64,000 bases of DNA from Marinilabilia rubra (lineage in GTDB: Bacteria > Bacteroidota > Bacteroidia > Bacteroidales > Marinilabiliaceae). Below are positions 61,285-64,000 of the stretch, one piece after another. Every line of letters starts with the position of its first letter. Positions within the stretch are counted from its first letter, which is position 1. Where the stretch lies: assembly GCF_003121985.1 (NCBI RefSeq), contig NZ_QEWP01000001.1, positions 372,001-436,000 on the forward strand, given 5' to 3'. The notes below the pieces were generated by a model. That model was given only the letters and a program-made list of their open reading frames with translations. It was not told the DNA's origin and searched no databases. A program made the position numbers and the translations under genes.

Positions 61285-62088
61285 TCAGGTATTGGCGGTT
61301 TTTTGATGGGTGATTTGCTGCCTGAATTCGATGCAGGCTCTAGCCGGATCATCGTGCTTCATAAAGTATTCTCCCATCAGGAACCCTTTGAAGCCTGCTT
61401 CTTTCAAAAAAAGGAAATCTTCAGCTGAGTGGATACCGCTTTCAGCTATGGGGAGCATGCTTTCGGGCAGTGAGGAGGCCAGATTGGCAGCGTGCTCCAG
61501 ATTAACCTCAAAGGTTTTTAGGTTGCGGTTGTTGATGCCCACAAGATCTACGTAGCTGTTGAGAATCTCGGTTTCCGATTCATCGTGTAATTCCATTAGA
61601 ACTTCCATGCCCAGATAATTGGCCAATGCTGCCAGATCAAATGCCTGCTGCTTGTCAAGGATGGCTGCGATAAGTAGTATTGCACTGGCTCCTATAGCTT
61701 TGGCCTCATAAACCTGGTAGGGGTCTATGATGAATTCCTTTCTGATGATAGGCGTTTCGGTCAGATCTCTGGCGGTACTGAGGTCATCATTGCAGCCACC
61801 GAAAAAGTCTTTGTCTGTTAATACAGAGATGCCTGAAACACCAGCTTTGGTGTATCCGGGGATAATGTCCTTAATTTTAGCATCAGCATTTATGTTGCCT
61901 TTGGATGGTGAGCATCTTTTGAATTCTGATATTACAGGGAATTCAGGATTATTTATCAGACTCTCCTTTAGAGACCTCACCGAAGTTTTAAAATGCCGGT
62001 AGTACTCCAGCTCTTTGATGGATGTTTTCTGTTTGGCTCCGGCAACTTCGGTTTTTTTGCGTTCTACTATTTTATCGAGAATATTCAT
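61285..62088 (-). CDS. trpC: Indole-3-glycerol phosphate synthase
   Basis: It closes the indole ring from CdRP. The 267 residues show ILDKIVERKKTEV, EFKRCSPSKGNIN (catalytic Lys and Glu region), ISVLTDKDFFGG, RKEFIIDPYQVYEA and the C-terminal IAESGIHSAEDF phosphate site. All catalytic regions are present. It starts 17 bases after trpD stops. Confidence 0.96.
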   Translation of the reverse strand: MNILDKIVERKKTEVAGAKQKTSIKELEYYRHFKTSVRSLKESLINNPEFPVISEFKRCSPSKGNINADAKIKDIIPGYTKAGVSGISVLTDKDFFGGCNDDLSTARDLTETPIIRKEFIIDPYQVYEAKAIGASAILLIAAILDKQQAFDLAALANYLGMEVLMELHDESETEILNSYVDLVGINNRNLKTFEVNLEHAANLASSLPESMLPIAESGIHSAEDFLFLKEAGFKGFLMGEYFMKHDDPARACIEFRQQITHQKTANT

Positions 62089-62105
62089 TTTGCCGCTTTG
62101 TTTGA

Positions 62106-63101
62106 TTATTGCAAAGACAATAAGGTGTCCAACGTTTTTTTAGCGTTCCCGCTTTTGAGTGAATTTACCGCTTCTTCAATGCTTTGATCAAGCGTTAATC
62201 CCGGATTTATGGTATTAATGGCCAGAGCAGCATTGGCTGCTACTGCATTGTTTTGGGCGCTTGAGCCATCTCCTGAGAGAACTTTTTTAAAAATTCCGGC
62301 CGATTCTTCCACTGTGCTTCCTCCAAATATGTCTTCTGGCTTATTCTGTGGCAGATTTATATCTTCCGGTGTCATCAGTTTTTCACCATTGTGAGAAATG
62401 ATCTTGAAGGCATCTGTCAGTGAAACTTCATCGTAACCGTCAATGCTGTGCACAATGCTGAAATTCTTGTCGGTTTGCTGATAAATGTACTGATAGATTC
62501 TTGCCAGCTCCAGACTGAATACTCCGACTAATTGATTCTTTGGATCTGATGGGTTTACCATGGGGCCGAGCATGTTGAAAAATGTTTTAATCCCCAACTC
62601 TCTTCTAATAGGACCAACGGCTTTCATTGCCGGGTGAAAAAGAGGGGCGTGCAAAAAGCAAATGCCTGCTTTGTCTATTTGATTTTTCAGTTTGTCATTG
62701 TCGTTGGTGAATTTATACCCCATGTACTCCATTACATTGGATGACCCGCAAGCCGAACTGACACCTGCGTTCCCGTGTTTGGCCACTTTGTATCCTGCTC
62801 CGGCAACGACCAGGGAGGCGAGGGTGGAAATATTAAATGTGTTTTTGCCATCTCCTCCCGTTCCACACATGTCAATGGTGTTGAAATCGGAGAGATCCAG
62901 CTTTTTGCATTGCTCAAGAAGGCCGTCGCGAAACCCGGAAAGTTCTTCAACGGTAACCGAACGCATCATGAATACCGATAAAAAGGCCACTACTTCTGAT
63001 TTGCTGTAGTTTTCGCTGGTAATATTTACCAGTATATTGCGGGCTTCATTTCTGGTAAGGGTGTTGTATTCAAATAGTCTTTTTAATGTAGGTTGTAACA
63101 T
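62106..63101 (-). CDS. trpD: Anthranilate phosphoribosyltransferase
   Basis: It joins anthranilate and PRPP. The 331 residues carry the PRPP-binding CGTGGDGKNTFNIST, the KHGNAGVSSACGSSNVMEYMG anthranilate region (split by motifs), a KTFFNMLGPMVNPS loop and VVHSIDGYDEVSL-like segment SIVHSIDGYDEVSL. Length is normal. It is encoded separately from TrpG, 38 bases downstream, so the trpGD fusion of enterics is absent. Confidence 0.96.
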   Translation of the reverse strand: MLQPTLKRLFEYNTLTRNEARNILVNITSENYSKSEVVAFLSVFMMRSVTVEELSGFRDGLLEQCKKLDLSDFNTIDMCGTGGDGKNTFNISTLASLVVAGAGYKVAKHGNAGVSSACGSSNVMEYMGYKFTNDNDKLKNQIDKAGICFLHAPLFHPAMKAVGPIRRELGIKTFFNMLGPMVNPSDPKNQLVGVFSLELARIYQYIYQQTDKNFSIVHSIDGYDEVSLTDAFKIISHNGEKLMTPEDINLPQNKPEDIFGGSTVEESAGIFKKVLSGDGSSAQNNAVAANAALAINTINPGLTLDQSIEEAVNSLKSGNAKKTLDTLLSLQ

Positions 63102-63139
63102 TTCTCAGGTGCTAAGTTGTTAAACAATAATTGAATGAT

Positions 63140-63709
63140 TTATCCTTCCAACCAGTTTTTAATCATTTGTTTGCCATGCTCTGTAAGTATAGACTCCGGA
63201 TGGAATTGAACCGCCCTGACGTCATATTTTTTATGAGTTATAGCCATGATTTGTCCCTGAATATCTCGGGCAGTTATTTGAAGATCATCCGGAAGGTCAT
63301 CCTCATTTACGACCCATGAGTGGTAACGGCCTCCCATAAAGGATTCAGGAATCGTATTGAAAAGCAACTCTCTGCGCTCGCATACGGTAATAGGAGTGGC
63401 GATGCCATGATAAACACGTGGTAAATTGTAAATGCTTCCGCCAAATACTTCTGCAATGGCCTGGCATCCAAGACAAACGCCAAAAATGGAGTGTGTGGGA
63501 GCGAGTTCTTTTATCAAAGATTTTAGAATTCCTGCCTCATCAGGAATCCCGGGACCGGGGGACAAGACTATCTTGTCATAAGCCTTAGCTTCTTCAATCG
63601 TAATTTTGTCGTTGCGGAATACAGCCACTTCCTGATTGGCAACTTCTTCAAGGTAATGAACCAGGTTGTAAGTGAATGAATCGTAGTTGTCTATAACGAG
63701 TATTTTCAT
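63140..63709 (-). CDS. trpG: Anthranilate synthase glutaminase subunit
   Basis: TrpG supplies ammonia to TrpE; in many bacteria it also serves p-aminobenzoate synthesis. The class I amidotransferase begins MKILVIDNYDSFTYNLVHYL and has LSPGPGIPDEAG, the nucleophile Cys in FGVCLGCQAIAE and the His-Glu of AVQFHPESILTEHG. The start is ATG 63707-63709; the longer frame adds a short Lys/Arg-rich stretch without support. It lies 88 bases after trpE. Confidence 0.95.
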   Translation of the reverse strand: MKILVIDNYDSFTYNLVHYLEEVANQEVAVFRNDKITIEEAKAYDKIVLSPGPGIPDEAGILKSLIKELAPTHSIFGVCLGCQAIAEVFGGSIYNLPRVYHGIATPITVCERRELLFNTIPESFMGGRYHSWVVNEDDLPDDLQITARDIQGQIMAITHKKYDVRAVQFHPESILTEHGKQMIKNWLEG

Positions 63710-63797
63710 TTTTCTTTTTTTTCGCAAAGACTCAGTGTCTTTTGTTCTTTGTGATTTTCTGTTTTCTCTACTTGGCTATTGTCTGCTTTGACCTGAC

Positions 63798-64000
63798 TTA
63801 AAACTCAGCGGCCATTTCGATGGCTTTTTTCAATGCACCAAGTTTGTTGTTTACTTCCTGTAGCTCTTTTTCTTCCACCGATTCCGAAACAACTCCGGCC
63901 CCTGCCTGATAGAATAAAGTGTTGTCTTTACTCAGGAAAGAACGAATCATAATTGCCTGGTTGAATGATCCGTCTAGGCCCAGTTTTCCGATGCAACCAC
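63798..64000 (-). CDS. trpE: Anthranilate synthase component I, C-terminal fragment
   Basis: This is the last 67 codons of a gene entering from the right edge. The translated end reads CIGKLGLDGSFNQAIMIRSF, then YQAGAGVVSESVEEKE and NNKLGALKKAIEMA, which is the C-terminal chorismate-binding region of TrpE. It stops with TAA at 63798-63800. The first trp gene and any trp leader are beyond the window, so regulation cannot be judged. Confidence 0.88.
   Translation of the reverse strand, partial: GCIGKLGLDGSFNQAIMIRSFLSKDNTLFYQAGAGVVSESVEEKELQEVNNKLGALKKAIEMAAEF

Overview
The window is chromosomal DNA from a member of the Bacteroidota, probably a facultatively anaerobic, marine-type lineage such as the Marinilabiliales; the order is inference. 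The evidence is: promoters of the Bacteroidota form TTTG-N19/20-TAnnTTTG without Shine-Dalgarno sequences (his leader, gltB), two secreted proteins with type IX secretion C-terminal sorting domains, Bacteroidota-typical small families (DUF4492, DUF6146, DUF4168, DUF4412), cytochrome bd beside an octaheme cytochrome c operon, and HydF, the [FeFe]-hydrogenase maturation GTPase. No rRNA, tRNA or CRISPR array was recognised.

Layout. 0-3 kb: the end of argH, citrate synthase, and carA behind a promoter and a terminator-like leader hairpin. 3-6.3 kb: a cytochrome bd operon (DUF4492 protein, CydA, CydB, a 46-residue CydX-like peptide). 6.4-9 kb: a LytTR/LytS-type two-component system with a LiaF-like membrane protein. 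9-16.6 kb: gltB, gltD and lpxA. 16.7-25.3 kb: hydF, a PD40 protein, aspA, an NtrC-type regulator with no DNA-binding domain, a Ppx/GppA phosphatase and a NatAB-like ABC exporter. At 25.4-25.7 kb a gene-free stretch has a promoter, a long rod-like RNA fold and a terminator, so it is a candidate ncRNA.

26-32.2 kb: the first histidine cluster (hisG-hisD-hisC-[esterase]-hisB). It is preceded by a clear attenuator: a consensus promoter, a 16-residue leader peptide with six His codons, a possible antiterminator and a terminator. 32.2-38.3 kb: tandem bacteriohemerythrins, pssA, an SSB-like protein, a zinc-peptidase lipoprotein and a DUF4412 protein. 38.3-47.3 kb: an MFS exporter whose promoter lies between two arms of a 15-bp inverted repeat, a 232-bp MITE with a target duplication, a family 3 glycosidase, and two tandem paralogous surface beta-helix proteins. 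47.5-51.5 kb: a compact sulfur-respiration operon (octaheme tetrathionate-reductase-family cytochrome, membrane cytochrome b, two YeeE/YedE proteins, one fused to a rhodanese-like domain lacking its catalytic cysteine). 52.2-53.7 kb: three small genes.

53.7-64 kb, all on the minus strand: trpE(partial)-G-D-C-F-B-A, purU, a TlpA-like thioredoxin lipoprotein and the second histidine cluster hisH-A-[S23 four-helix-bundle gene]-F-IE. Together the two his clusters supply all his functions except a separately encoded histidinol-phosphate phosphatase, which is part of HisB. The S23 gene is bounded by 18-bp perfect inverted repeats and looks like a small mobile cassette that entered the operon. Dispersed non-coding repeats (two 150-bp copies, several short tcccga/tcggga palindromes and a 210-bp element) lie in the gaps.
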